This document shows positions 12,900 through 25,050 of a stretch of 64,000 nucleotides of DNA, one piece after another. This DNA is from Nectonema munidae (lineage: Eukaryota > Nematomorpha > Nectonematoida > Nectonematidae). Position 1 is the first letter of the stretch. Every line of letters begins with the position of its first letter. The translations under genes and the position numbers were made by a program. The DNA lies in NCBI GenBank assembly GCA_030549495.1, contig JAUIRK010000739.1:1-64000 (forward strand), in the 5' to 3' direction. Below the pieces are notes generated by a model, which was given only the letters and a program-made list of their open reading frames with translations, was not told the DNA's origin and did not search any database.

Positions 12900-15384
12900 T
12901 TAAAGTGTTTCTTGTTACTCACTCTACTATCGGTATAAATACTTGTTATATGATCTGTTAAGATTTTATCTTAAATTAGTCCCGAAGTTTTTAAGACCTT
13001 GAAAATCACATTTAATCTCTCTCAAAGAATGCATTACTAAGTGGTAAAGTAAAATATGTTTAAGCAGTCCCGCCAATATACAAAATACAACTTCAGTCTC
13101 GGCTTTTAAATATATAGACATTATGAAAGCTTAAGTATCCTGTGCCGAATTGTCCCTTAACTATAAAAAGGACTCTAGTCCTGTGACTATTGGTCATCTA
13201 TGTGCTTACATGAATTTTAACTTTGTTATATAAATAATATTTTTAAAAATCCGTTAGCTAAATATTTAATGCGGAGAGAAGGTGAAAAATCGGAAGTCTC
13301 TGGGTCAAAACAAGAGTAGTCGCATGTATTTAAAAACTCTGGCTAAACTAGTTGTCGTAATTTTAGTATACAAACTAAAATATCAAATAAGGAAATTTAG
13401 CGTACAATTTATTAGAGATAAATAAATTTATTTTATACAATTAAAAAAATATTGAAAACAATAAGAAAAATTCAGCCTGGTAGGCTTTTAAAATTAAAGC
13501 TTTAAAAAGTTCTTACTGAAAATAAAAGATCAATAAAACCTTTCTTGTGATTTTTGTAGTCTTGACTAGAACCTGGCTTGTATCATGAAGGTTTCTGAGT
13601 CGAATACAAGAATTTCAAACATCATTGCACATATTAAGATATAAGCGGTGCAGGTTGTATCTTTTAGGTAAATAAACTCCACACTTTGTAACTTTCTTCT
13701 GGTAGTGAGTTGAAGACAGTGTGTATTTAAAGTTGAATTTAGTCTTGCGAACAAATCGTCCAATTTAAGATTGCCAACACCATATCTTTTATATCTTTTG
13801 AATATTACACATCGGATCTTTGTTATGAAGTACCAACACCATATCTTTTATATCTTTTGGATATTAAACGTCGGATCTTTGGTATGAAGCGCCAAAAGTG
13901 TTAGTCTTAGATAAAGTCTTGTACGTAGTTAGATATTGTAAAATATAAAACAGACGAAAATTTTTAGAAAAAATTTAAATTGAATGAGAATAATAATAAA
14001 TAAAATTATAAAAATAGAAATTTATTTTTTAAAATATAAAATAATAGTTATATATTTACAATGCTTCATTTGATTTTTAAAAATTTTGAATGGCGTAGTA
14101 ATCTGTAATGGAGTTGAAATAAGTTATACACTCGTGGCGTAGTAATATTTAATGGAGTGTTACCCGGTTACAATAATAATAATGCGCTACAATAAATAAA
14201 GAAACAATACTTAAAACTGTGTATATATATATTGATTATTTATTAAAACAACTTTTTAAATTAAAAAATATATTTTGAAATTAAAAAGAAGGTTTTTAAT
14301 TATTAAATTTAATATAATTTGAATTTTTTTGTAATTTGATTTTCGTTTAATGCAATTTTCAGTAATGGCGGATTTAAATTTTTTTCTCCTATAGCCAGAT
14401 TTGTTTAACTTATTTTAAAGAAAAAGAATAGGCTCTAATATTGAAATGATTTAAAAGATATGCTGTTTATTTTACGCGAAGGATATGGGAATCTTTTTAC
14501 TTTCGACAAATTTGCAATGCCATGGAGTTTTTATATCACTCTACGAATTTAAATCTTTATATAAAAAGTGTAGATCTAGCGAAAACCACTTTTAATATCC
14601 CCAGCAAATCAAAGGAAGCAAAAAAGTTATTAAAAACAAAGTTAAATTCAAATATCCGAGAATTCTATGAATACCTTAAAGAGTATATTTTTTATCAAAT
14701 ATTGAATAATAATTGTTTGTTTAAAATTTATAAAAAATTTTTTGTACTTTATTAATTATTCGCTACGACTTATTTTTGTGAATAAATACTTAATTATTAA
14801 TAAAGAATTTTTAAATCTGTTTTTTCTTTTTCATACCTTAATATTTTACTTCCTTTAATTTGTTCTTTAGCGCCCCTCTTATCTGCAATCCTATGATGAT
14901 TACCATAAGGCAATTCCACACAGGTTTAGCCACCATTCAATTTTTTAACACTAAACTATTGATAACAGTTTTTTATATCTATCAACTATATTAGCAAATC
15001 ATAGTTGCCAACATCTGGAGGGCAAAAATGGTAGAAATTATAAACTGAAAATAAAAGATGACAGATTTATTATAAATTCAACACTCAATGCATTCAAAAT
15101 ATGATGAATAGATAACTAATTTACCAGGGTAACATTCAATTTTCACAATCCTTTTCCGTCATAAAAAGGTGCTTGGTATGTGGAGATATTTGCTTCAGGG
15201 AGCAGTTTTGCTGTGGGTACTCACTAGGGTAATTACAAAAATTATTTTTTGATGAAACCACTTGCAAACGAGGAACTTTTATGTGTAATTTAAAAATACT
15301 ATTATTATTTTTGCATTTTATTCCACGCGAATTCCATCTTGATTGATGTATGTTCGGTAGTTTCTTCCAGTATATTTCCTTGTT

Positions 15385-16280
15385 TTGGAATCCTTTGAAG
15401 ACTCTCTAGTCTCCAACTACTTCTTAAAATTTTATGCCCGCTATGTAGATGACATTTTTTGCATTATGAACAAAAACCATATTAACCTGTTCCACTCAAC
15501 CCTCAATAATTTCCATGAATGTTTAAAATTCAGGGTTGAATAATAAAAACATGACCCTACCCTTTTTAGATTGCGCTGTCACGAACCTATTCACACATAA
15601 CGATACTTAGACTTCTTATCCAAACACCCCTTTGCACAAAAATGATCTGAAACGCCTTTTAACCGTTCATTTTATCTTTCATCTAATTCCGAGACACTAG
15701 AAATGGAAGTGAACAATGTCAAATCTATTTTAGAGTCAAATAACTATCCCAAATATGTAATTAAAAACTCACTACGTTCGTCCCAAAAAGTTTGGAAGAT
15801 AAAGAAGATAAATTTTTGATCGGAAAATATTTTAGAGAGTTTACAATTTTCGTATTCAACCCACAAAAAAACTTTCATAATCCACAACTTCGACACTTTT
15901 TATTTCAACAAACTTAAACCGCACTATGTACTCACAACGTCACTTTGATTCCCAAGCCTAACAATCCCTTACACCAACTTCAAACACTTTTCGTGAGAAT
16001 TATGATCGTCTCAAAACCAGTAACTGTGTATACAAAATAAACTGCATTCGTTGCACTACTACATACATAGGCAAGACCGACAGACTGCTGCAAATTCGTA
16101 TCAAAGAACAACAATACCTCGTCTCAAGGCATAAACAGAACGCTGAACTGAACCTCCATAACAATATGCTGCTTCAACCCCTAATAACCTATCCCACACA
16201 TTCCTTCAACTTCGAAAATACAAAAATACTATGCACCTCATCCCCAAAATATCTCTTGTTCCTTGTGCGTTTGGATTAAT
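15385..16280 (+). mobile_element. Penelope-like retroelement relic B, unit 2
   Basis: Duplicate of the relic at 7,000-7,890, including YARYVDDIFCIMNKNH and the GIY-YIG motif CTTTYIGKTDR. It carries a few single-base changes and a small GAAGATAAA-type duplication near 15,800 relative to unit 1. Confidence 0.8.
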
Positions 16281-17363
16281 CTTTCCACATTACCTTTATA
16301 TTAGTACTTGATAAAGTACGTCATCATTCCGAAATATATCGTTTTTGATAATAAAAAATCTTTGTTCCTTTTTGAACTATTTCAACTTATTTAACAAACT
16401 TTATATTTGAAAATCTAGTCTTCATTCTTACAAAACTAAAATGAACTTTGATTGATGTTCTGGCATATCTACGATGTATTTTGTAAAAAATAAGTAAAGC
16501 CAATAAAATCAGTATGAAAATGCTAGTTTATATGCAAAGTTAATTCACAAAAGCATCTAATACATAAATAGCTTATTGGCAGTTACTGTTAATTTTGATC
16601 ACAACTTTTTTTAATTTTACTTTTTTGCTTGATTCTTTTTCTTCAAATTTCATAAAATTTTTGGCTTATATTTTTTAAATTTATTTTATTTTATATTTGT
16701 ACATTTTACTTAATTTCAAAAAAATTCAAACAAATTAATTGATTTTTTGAAATCTTTAAAAGAAACCGTTGATGTCATCGTCTTAAAAAATAATTAAATG
16801 AGCTAAAAAAATTTAATGTGATGTCTTTTAATATCTTAATTAAACATATCATTCTTGACGTATTCCCGCACAATATGAGAAATTTAAAGATAGCGTATAA
16901 TTATTTGCTATATCACAAATTACAAAAATAGGACTTACAACATGCTAAAAAATTTTAATGGTATTTGGCTTTGGCAAAAAAAGCTTCCAATACAAAAAGA
17001 TCTCTTTTTTTATATCAAATTTAAGGAAGAATTAAAAATCTTTTCAAGAACTGTTTTATAATGTCAAGGGATTGATAAAAACATGGTAAGGTGGAATAAA
17101 AAAGACTGTTTGAAAATGTATGGAAAGCATGTATGATTCACAACAGGGGCAAACCGCGATTGGTTAACTTGTTTTTAAAATAATTGTTTTTTAAAATAAC
17201 CACTTTTAACCTTTTGCAATGATTTGCCTTTTATAATAACTTTTAAGGAAAAAAAACCTACCAGAAAAAGTTATAGAGCTTCAACAAAAACAAAAAATTT
17301 TTACAGCATAACTTAAGTTTTTTGAAAACTAATTTGACGTATCCACTATATAGCATACCCTAT

Positions 17364-17522
17364 GGGTGGCATGGCAGGTTGGTTGAGAAGATGGACTCGG
17401 CACGGAAGCCTCTGGGTTCGATTTCTCATCGATACCAATTTGTTCATAGTTTGACATAAGCGGTACATCAGTGTCTTGTCAATGAAAACACACTCACGGT
17501 ACCTTTACCTTACCTTTTACTA
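17364..17522 (+). repeat. tRNA-like SINE head in repeat unit, copy 3
   Basis: Third copy of the A-box/B-box module, identical to the others by eye. The B box lies at about 17,415-17,425. Confidence 0.5.
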
Positions 17523-18743
17523 AAAATTGAAAAATTTGCTACATAATTAACATAAGAGAGAAAGGAGACAAAATAAACTAATAAAGCAATTTTCACTATT
17601 TAAAATGAAACTGTCTGTTCTCAGAATAATTTCAAAATAATAGGAGGCATAAAAAATGAGATAGTTTATCGGCACTTTATTTGATATTTTCAAGTTTTTA
17701 TAAGCAGCAAATGCCAACGTATCAAGTACATTTTTAACAACTGATTTTGTTTCGATAATATATTTTTATTATAATAATCAACAAATTTTCTAACAAAAAT
17801 TATTTAATTAATTATGTACAGTGTAACTTACTAAATTTAACAATCGAACGTTATAAAAAATATCTCTGCTCAAATATTAAACAAATAGAATATTTTTGCT
17901 TTTAAACTGAATAGCTAGTCAAAATATTAATTCCCAAATAGCTATTGAAAAAAAATTAAAGTTTTCAAATGTTACAAAATGTAACAAACGTACTGATAAA
18001 AATTAAAAGTCATCTTTGTTGAAATTTTTTTAACGCGAGTCTGACAATATTCATTGATATAAAATTTTAACGTTTTTTTCTCTCATTTAAAAACATAAAC
18101 AAATTTTCATTTTTGCAAAATGTTTGGTGTATTGATGGAACTAAATTTTTTCAAAATCACTATAAATTTAAATTCACTATATCACATAAGTTTACTATGC
18201 ATGAGATAATTGATCAAGAATTAGTGTGGCGTTGATAGAAGCGATGGCCTACGTTACGGTCGAGAAGAAATTTCATAATTTTTACTTCACATTTATGTAC
18301 CGTAAAATCGTATCAGAAAATAAAACTCGATATTTATAAAACGTATCAAAATTAAAAAAAAAGTTTGAAGCAAAAAACGTAATGGAACATGAGGAAAAAG
18401 ATTCTTTCGAGGTTATTTACCTTGAAAATAAACGTTTTAAATATTTTTTGGTTCAATAAATGCATATTTATATAAGTTTTTTATTTTCAATATTTTTATA
18501 TTACTCGTTTAGATCACTTTATTTGATTTAACATAGTTTGTTAAGCAAAATTCAAAAAACATCAAATTTGATATTTAATGAAATAAAAATTTTATATAAA
18601 ATGGAGAAATTTAGAGAAGTTTATTAAAAATTTAATTATTACATCGTAATAAAAAGAGCGCTCTCAACTATTTTGTCTTTAAGCCTCAGAAAAATTTCTT
18701 TCAACACTCACTTGAGTGAAACAAGAAATGAAAAAACTATTTA

Positions 18744-19985
18744 AATATTTGGAAACCTGATATTCTTAAAGAGTTTTAATGAAGAACACCTTGATATATC
18801 AACTTTTGATACCGACAACACCGATCTTTTAAAGGAATCCCGCACTCACGTCCTACACAATGACCTCATATTCCATGAACAAACCCTTTACAAACAAATT
18901 AAAGGCTTGCCCATGGGATGTAAACTTTCATCTATTTTATCCAATATTTACTTACACTCCTTAGAAATAAAACTCTCCTAGCACCCTAAGTTCCCCCATG
19001 AAACCTGGCGCAGATATGTCGACGAAATTTTGTTTCTATGGAACACCTCTAATAACCTTAACGAATTTTTCGAATTCGCCAACCACCATGATACACATAT
19101 CAAGTTCACCAAGGAAACCAACGAAACAGAACTTAATTACTTAGACATCCAGATCCAAATAGTAAACAACACATTTAATTCATCACATAAAAATCCATTT
19201 TTCTTAATTACAACTATGCCCACTCTATGCACATCAAAAAAACCACCTACCTCGGCCATATCCCAAGAATATAGAAAATCAACAATACCAAAGTCTTACT
19301 GGGCAGTGATATTGAAAACCGTAATTCAATTTTTCTTCAAAACGGATACTCCCCCCATATCCTGAATAAATGGCACTCCGAATTCTCAGCCTTCCGTACC
19401 CTATATGTTCCATAAAATATCTATTCCTCGATGAACTATATTTTTCTTCTACTCGTACTCCTCTAATACTACCTCCTATCCAAAACGCCCTATGCAAAAA
19501 ATAGAAATGATCATCAAGAAACATAATCACCCTATTACAAATATACAAAAAAGCCGTTAAATCAAAACCTATTTGTCCAATAAACCTAAACCATATCCAT
19601 TACCCATCAAATTGCAACAACAAATGCAACCACATCAACATCATTTATAAGATAAAATGCTTCCTGTGCAATAGTATCTATATTGGAGAAACCAAAAGAC
19701 TTCCCTATCCCGCTTTAAGGAACACCTCAGGGATGCCAAACTTAAAAGTGCTGAGAAGGAAATAAGCTACCATACCTTATAATCCATAAGGATACACCAA
19801 GTGGACAAGCTTCACTCTCCATGGAAGTAATTTAATTACGCCTCAAGCTACCTCCAACAAGAACACAAAGAAGAATACCGAATCACGACACTAAAGCCCT
19901 ATATCAACGCGCACCACACACAGCCAATAACCCACAATTAACACCTCTAACACAACCGAAACCCACCTCTTTTATTTTTAATAAA
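18744..19985 (+). mobile_element. Penelope-like retroelement relic A, unit 3
   Basis: Third duplicate of relic A, with the open piece at 19,030-19,365. It shares the HHDTH variant with unit 2, which supports units 2 and 3 being closest relatives. Confidence 0.85.
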
Positions 19986-20617
19986 GACGTGTATAATTTT
20001 TGTTACGCCTATCTTATGATATTCTATATGGATTATGTATATTACATGATTGTACAATAAATTGATGTAAGTGGAACAAGAAAAAATATATCAAAGCTTC
20101 GATAAAAAAACGAGATCGAAGTCGTACCAAACTTGGATATTTATAGGAAATAAGATTTTTTTCGTACGTAACTGGGAACCATAAATTTTACAAAAAAAAT
20201 ATTGAGCGGTAATAAAATTTCGAAACGTAACGTACCGTAAACCACCACTTTTTGAGTGAATAGATACGCTAAGTGTCCTTTGAAGAAGAATTATCTGCAA
20301 AATATATTACATTTTTGTCTTGAATTTTGTTTAACAGTCACTTCATCAACAGCAGGTTTAGAAAAGCTCTTCTTTCATTTGCAGCTTCAATTATTCATTT
20401 GATAAAAAAGACGTATACAAATAAATTATAACAAACAGATAGGCCAAAAAATATGTTAAAAATGAGAAAGATGTAGCCCTAAAAAGGGCTTCGGTATTTT
20501 AAGTTATGGCTGAAAAAAATCAATTTAAAAAGTATTACCTTTGCATGGAAATGCTTTAACATTTCCTATATTATCACACGTTAATTTGCCCCATGTATAT
20601 GAATATACACCCAATTG

Positions 20618-21907
20618 TTATGAAATTAAGCAAAGCACGCTTCAGGCTAGCCTTCAACTTGATGAGTCTACTGACACCGCTATGGAAAGCCCGTTGATTG
20701 CCTTTGCTCGCTTCGAGAAAGAGGAAAATGAAGGAAGAATTTTTTATTCTGCAATACCCTGCCAACTACAACAACAGCAAAAAATCCAAACCCATCCTGG
20801 ACTCGTTTTTGAAATGAATGGACTAAGTTGGCAGAATTTCAAACCCTATCTGTACTGATGGTGCCCCCCCGATGATTGGCGTTAAAAGGAGGGTTCGTCG
20901 CGCTTGTGAAGAATGAATGGCCTCACCTTACATCTTCCCACTGTTCACTTCACCCATATTCTCTTTCGTCCAAAACTCTTCCGCCGCGTTTGTTAGAAGT
21001 ACTGGACATTGCTTTTAAAGTAATCAACTTCTTCGTGCAAAGGCCAAAAAATCATCGGCTGTTCCAACTTCTGGCCAACGAAATGGGGCGCAACATGTGG
21101 GACTTTGTTTTATACCAAAGTTCGTTTGGTTATCGAGGGAAAATGCCTTTCTCCGGTTGTATGAACTTCGGTTGGAGACGGAAATTTTCCTGCAAGAGAA
21201 TGAAAACTATCTTCATGTCCACTTCAAGAATGAAGAGTTCGTCATGATGCTTGCCTACCCCAGCCGATATATTCGGTAGACTAAATAGGAAATGAACCAG
21301 TCTTTGCAGGGCCATGATGTCACAGTCAGTGACGTTCAAGACAAGCTTACAGGAATGTCTGCTCGAATAACAGTCTGGCAGGCACGGGTGAAGCCGGATC
21401 CACAGCTTCGTTTCCTTACGTATTGGCTGCATCTTCAGACAAAAAAGATTGAACTTCCCATTGGCATCAAAAATTACATTATCAAACATCTCGACATTCT
21501 CTTCTCCGAGTTCAAATCTTATTTCGACAATGCCCCATTAGATGTTCTATGGCACAAAGACCCATTTAACACGGAAATTAAACCTACTGAAGACGAAGCA
21601 GAGGAGCTCGCAGAGTTTAAAGTCTCGAAAGCAATGAAGCTGGCCTTCAGTAACAGAAAAAGATCTTCCAACTTCTGGTTGTCTGTTCAGGATGCGTATC
21701 CAAAGCTCAGCAAGAAGGCATCCGAAATGCACGTTCAATTCGCTACAATATATCTTTGCGAATCTGGATTTTCCTGACCTGGCGACGATCAAAACAAAGT
21801 CCAGAAACCGTCTTGATGTTAGGAATGATATTCGCCTTGCTGTGTCCAAAACAAAGCCGGACATAAGAGGCCTGGTCACACGAGCTCAACAGCAAGTGTC
21901 CCATTGA
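20618..21907 (+). pseudogene. ZBED5/SCAND3-type hAT transposase relic
   Basis: The plus strand encodes most of a hAT transposase of the ZBED5/SCAND3/FAM200 type, a family with both transposons and domesticated host genes. Pieces in order: LQLDESTDTAMESPLIAFAR (RNase H-like core, first Asp), CTDGAPPMIGV (second catalytic-region motif), SSHCSLHPYSLSSKTLPP (the family's HCxxHRxxLxxK block), FDNAPLDVLWHKDPF and the C-terminal dimerisation part (ASEMHVQFATIYLCESGFS, LDVRNDIRLAV). The longest open piece is 21,292-21,777 (161 codons). Several frame changes and stops separate the pieces, so it is dead. The N-terminal BED finger is missing. The stretch is visibly richer in G+C than its surroundings. 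Confidence 0.85.
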
Positions 21908-22036
21908 TTATACTGTTGAATAAAAATTTTTAGGATTTATAATTTTAGTGACTGGATAAACAACATAAAACAAAATTATTTTTTGAAGGGCAGGGGGCCA
22001 GAGTGTTAACCACTCGGTGAAGGGAGCCATGGGATA

Positions 22037-22600
22037 CGACCAATATTGGAATGTGGGAATATAATTACTGGCCCTCACAACAAACTTGAATTGAGGAAAC
22101 TTGAGAGAGTTCAAAGAAAGTTCACTAAAAAAGTAGCTGGTGTCCAAGATATGAATAAAAGAACTCAATCTTCGGTCTCTTCTTTATAGAATTAAGAGAC
22201 CAAAAATGATAACTATTTATAATATACTGAAGAAAAATATTGACATACAAAGAAAAGTTTTACCTCCATGGCATCACGTATATTTCTCGATGTAATTCCT
22301 TAAAACTTCAACTAGACTGTCATTATGGCACTTTTAGAAAAATTTATTCCACTAAATCTTCAATTAAAGATTGGAACAATCAACCTCAAAATATTTTGGA
22401 TGCACCAACATTAAATGTATTTAAAAATAGATTAGACTTCCATTGGAGTCATCTCAAATTTTTACACTTGTGATTCTTATGAAAACTCAAATATCTCATT
22501 TTTTGAAGTTATTATTTTAGATGCAATTTTCATAGGTTTGAACAACCTTCTTTTTGCTTAATTAAATATGTTATGTTATGTTATGTTAAACATATAAAAA
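22037..22600 (+). mobile_element. 3' end of a CR1/Jockey-like LINE
   Basis: The plus strand reads RPILECGNIITGPHNKLELR then KLERVQRKFTKKVAGV. This is the block near the end of ORF2 in CR1, Rex and Jockey-type LINEs, just after the reverse transcriptase. The frame shifts, then 22,240-22,473 gives SSIKDWNNQPQNILDAPTLN and VFKNRLDFHW, the usual ORF2 C-terminus. A TTATG microsatellite tail at about 22,567-22,590 marks the 3' end. It is a 5'-truncated, decayed copy. Confidence 0.75.
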
Positions 22601-24140
22601 TGTGGTAGCAATAAAAATAAAGCGAACATTTTGTTTTCTATTGAAAAACTTGTTGAATAATAGATTTTTTAAAGCTAATTTATTTGATACATTGATTATT
22701 TTAGGATATTTTAATAACATTTTTTGTTTATCATGATCATGGTTTGGTCTACTCGCACCAAATCACTTTTCACCACTCATCCCAATTATTTTTTAATTAA
22801 TTAGTTGATTTTAGTTTAGTTAATTGCTTAGTTGGATAGATAATTGATTAATTACTTGGTTAATTCATTGTTCATCAAATTTTTTTTAAAAATTAAAGTC
22901 TTTCAAAAAATTAATAATTTTTTCTTATGTAAAATTAAAAGCTGAACTTAAATATCATATTCATTTTTTTTTGATTAACTATATCTTCCAAGATATTTTT
23001 CTCAAAAGAATTTTCTTCGCTTGAAGCTGAGCATGCCTACTTAATTTCTCATTGCTTAAAAGAGAAAAATTTTACATTCAAGTATTTATTTCTAAGTTTT
23101 ATGTGTCGATATGATGAAAGTGAATTTTAAACTTTCTCCTCATCAGTTTTCAAGGTTTGTCTAAGTATAGTTAGTCGGTTAAAATAGCAATTTCCTATTT
23201 TACAAATTCTTTGCAGTTAATAAACGAAATCTAACACTTTAGCAAATTCCTTAAATAGAAATATTTCTTAGTAAAATCATGCTATGTTTTCAAAATTTGA
23301 GTCAAATTTGAGTTAAACATCTACAAACGAACTTATTTCGTTTGGGAAGCAAATTATTTGTCTAGCAGAGTTAGTTTATTAGTTGGAGTTGGCATTACAG
23401 AGGGCGAGTTGACTGCAAACTTCATGATGGAATATTTCACTTTAAATTAGAACTTATAAAAAGTATAATATATTTCAAGTTTCAAGTTTATTTCAATATC
23501 AAATTTTTTAAATACATAATATAAAATGTTACTTACTTTTATCTGTATTATCAAAAATTTTAAAAATGCTAATATTAATTTACTTTACTCGAAAAGATTA
23601 ATAAAAATATATGCTTCCATTTTTCATTCAAATATAAAAGGCAGGAGCACATAAGAGGCTAAAAGGAGGCATAATTTTTTTTAAATGTCTTATAAAGAGT
23701 CACAAGATAAAATGCAAGTCTAAATTTTTTTGCATTTAATGCCATATTTTACAGAAACAAACTTAAAAGGTAAATTAAAAGCCAAATTAACAAAAAAATT
23801 TCCTATATAACAATCTTGAGAAAATAAGTTCTTTGAAGAAGGAGTCTAGATAAGAAAGCTTTTCCAACTGGTTAATAGGGTTCGTGCACACACTCAAAAT
23901 AGCTTAGAGAACCACTCGCTATTCATAAGAGCCACACCAGCCCACATGGGGCTCGAAAGCCGTGTTTGCCCACTACTGGCATAATATATATGCCTATTAC
24001 TATCATATAAGTGGGGATTTCTTTATAGTTTGCGCGTTCTCATCATAAGCTTTTGCTGTCACATTTTTGGGCTTTGAATAAATTGATGCAAACGTGTATG
24101 ATGAGCGAAATGCCCCTTTTTTCTGAATGCCTCTAATCTC
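22601..24140. other. AT-rich non-coding stretch
   Basis: No coding signal on either strand. 22,775-22,870 is built from imperfect repeats of a TTAATTGNTTAGTTG motif. At 23,900-23,978 there is one end of a hAT element. The rest shows nothing I can name. Confidence 0.6.
23900..23978. mobile_element. single end of a hAT element
   Basis: Read on the minus strand the end is CAGTAGTGGGCAAACACGGC followed by GGGCCACAT-like text (GCCCCATGTGGGCTGG). This is the typical terminal sequence of Charlie-type hAT elements. No matching second end or target duplication was found within 2 kb. Confidence 0.5.
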
Positions 24141-24148
24141 GTCTATAT

Positions 24149-24556
24149 ATTAAAGATTAGTCGTGTATCGGATGTGGAATTTTTTGTATTCGCAGATGCG
24201 AATGCGGATATCAAAGTTGACATCCTAGCACCTGCAGATGTTAGAATTACTCTTTTCGCGGAAACAGATGCGAATATCACAATTGGTATTCTAAGCAAAC
24301 ACAAGTTTTATATATTTTTTTAATTTGGAGAGAAGATGTCAATGTATATGTGTTATCCTAAAGAAATGCTTTCCATAAAAAAATTTGGATAAAGTAAAAA
24401 TTCAAAAATTCCGAAAAAAAAAAAATTGTTTGAAAATTGCGGATTCGGGTGTTATTTTGAAAGGTGAAACTTAAATGATCCGCGGATAAGTGTGTTAAGA
24501 GGATGTAAATTTTTTGCGGGTGATGCCGATACATTGTGATATCCGATACATCTCTA
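24149..24556. mobile_element. hAT-type MITE with target duplication
   Basis: GTCTATAT stands on both sides (24,141-24,148 and 24,557-24,564), an exact 8-bp target duplication as hAT elements make. The ends are inverted: TAAAGAT...GTATCGGAT on the left and, reverse-complemented, TAGAGATGTATCGGATATC on the right. The left end has a small TAGTCGT insertion. The interior is rich in GCGGATATC/GATATCCG-like motifs and has no coding capacity. Confidence 0.7.
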
Positions 24557-24729
24557 GTCTATATCAAAGGAGGGCTTTGATATAAGAAAGATGAGACTGT
24601 TTCGTGCCAAGACATTATATATATATATATTAATAAGTTGTGAGCACAAAAACCTCCTTAATTTACATATCTGTTGGTAAGCGATCAAAGTTTTTACTCG
24701 TGCATTTTAGCTCTTTGATGAAATTTGAG

Positions 24730-25050
24730 GCACCAGAAGAAAAGTGAGGAAGCAGTTGAAGAACTATTGAGAGCCATTTAAATATGATCTTGCCTACTTA
24801 GCAGACATCTTTGAATGAACTCAATCGGCTGCTATAATGCTCGAGTACCAACAACATTTTGCATAACGATACCCCCCCCCCATGGCTTTTCTCGGCAAGC
24901 TAATTCTTTGGAAGTAGAAAAAGGTAGAGATGGGAAATGTAGCTCCCTTCAAACATGTGATGCAACCACTTTCAGAGGAGCTGCAACAAAAGATAAGAGA
25001 ACCCATGTTAAGCCGTCAAAACGAGTTTCGACATTATTCTCATGATAAGA
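24730..25050 (+). pseudogene. decayed ZBED-type hAT transposase fragment
   Basis: Short plus-strand pieces read LAYLADIFE, then FLGKLILWK, VEMGNVAPFKHVMQPLSEEL and QQKIREPMLSRQNEFRHYSH. This resembles the YLADIF...LxxKLxLW...GNxxxF block in the middle of SCAND3/ZBED-type transposases. The relic at 21.2 kb has the equivalent block (AYPADIFGRL, ARITVWQARV). The frame is broken repeatedly and the fragment is not part of the 20.6-kb copy. Confidence 0.45.

Larger units (their letters stand above)
8370..16762 (+). repeat. 8.4-kb tandem repeat unit, copy 2
   Basis: Full second copy, 8,393 bases against 8,369 for copy 1. Most of the length difference is a short extra stretch near 9,563-9,580 (a duplicated TTGAAAAAA-type motif) that copies 1 and 3 lack. 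Where copies 1 and 2 differ, copy 3 usually shares the copy 2 base, for example in the first line of the unit (GTCATCGTC instead of GTCAACGTC). This suggests copies 2 and 3 are the closer pair. Confidence 0.95.
16763..20617 (+). repeat. 8.4-kb tandem repeat unit, copy 3, truncated
   Basis: Matches the first 3,855 bases of the unit and then stops at the motif ACACCCAATT. In copies 1 and 2 this motif continues into ATATTTGTGTAAT. Here the next bases open a hAT transposase relic. The second Penelope relic and the MITE of the unit are therefore absent from this copy. Confidence 0.93.

Noticed and set aside
1-20617. CRISPR array, rDNA or satellite centromere as an explanation for the repeats
   Set aside because: The repeat period of 8.4 kb with decayed retroelement genes inside, and no rRNA-like sequence, excludes these.
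23095-23160. Hammerhead ribozyme core (CTGATGAG...GAAA on the minus strand), sought because Penelope-like elements often carry one
   Set aside because: There is no room for stem II and no pairing stems I or III. It is also not near the Penelope-like relics. No hammerhead core was found in the 8.4-kb units.
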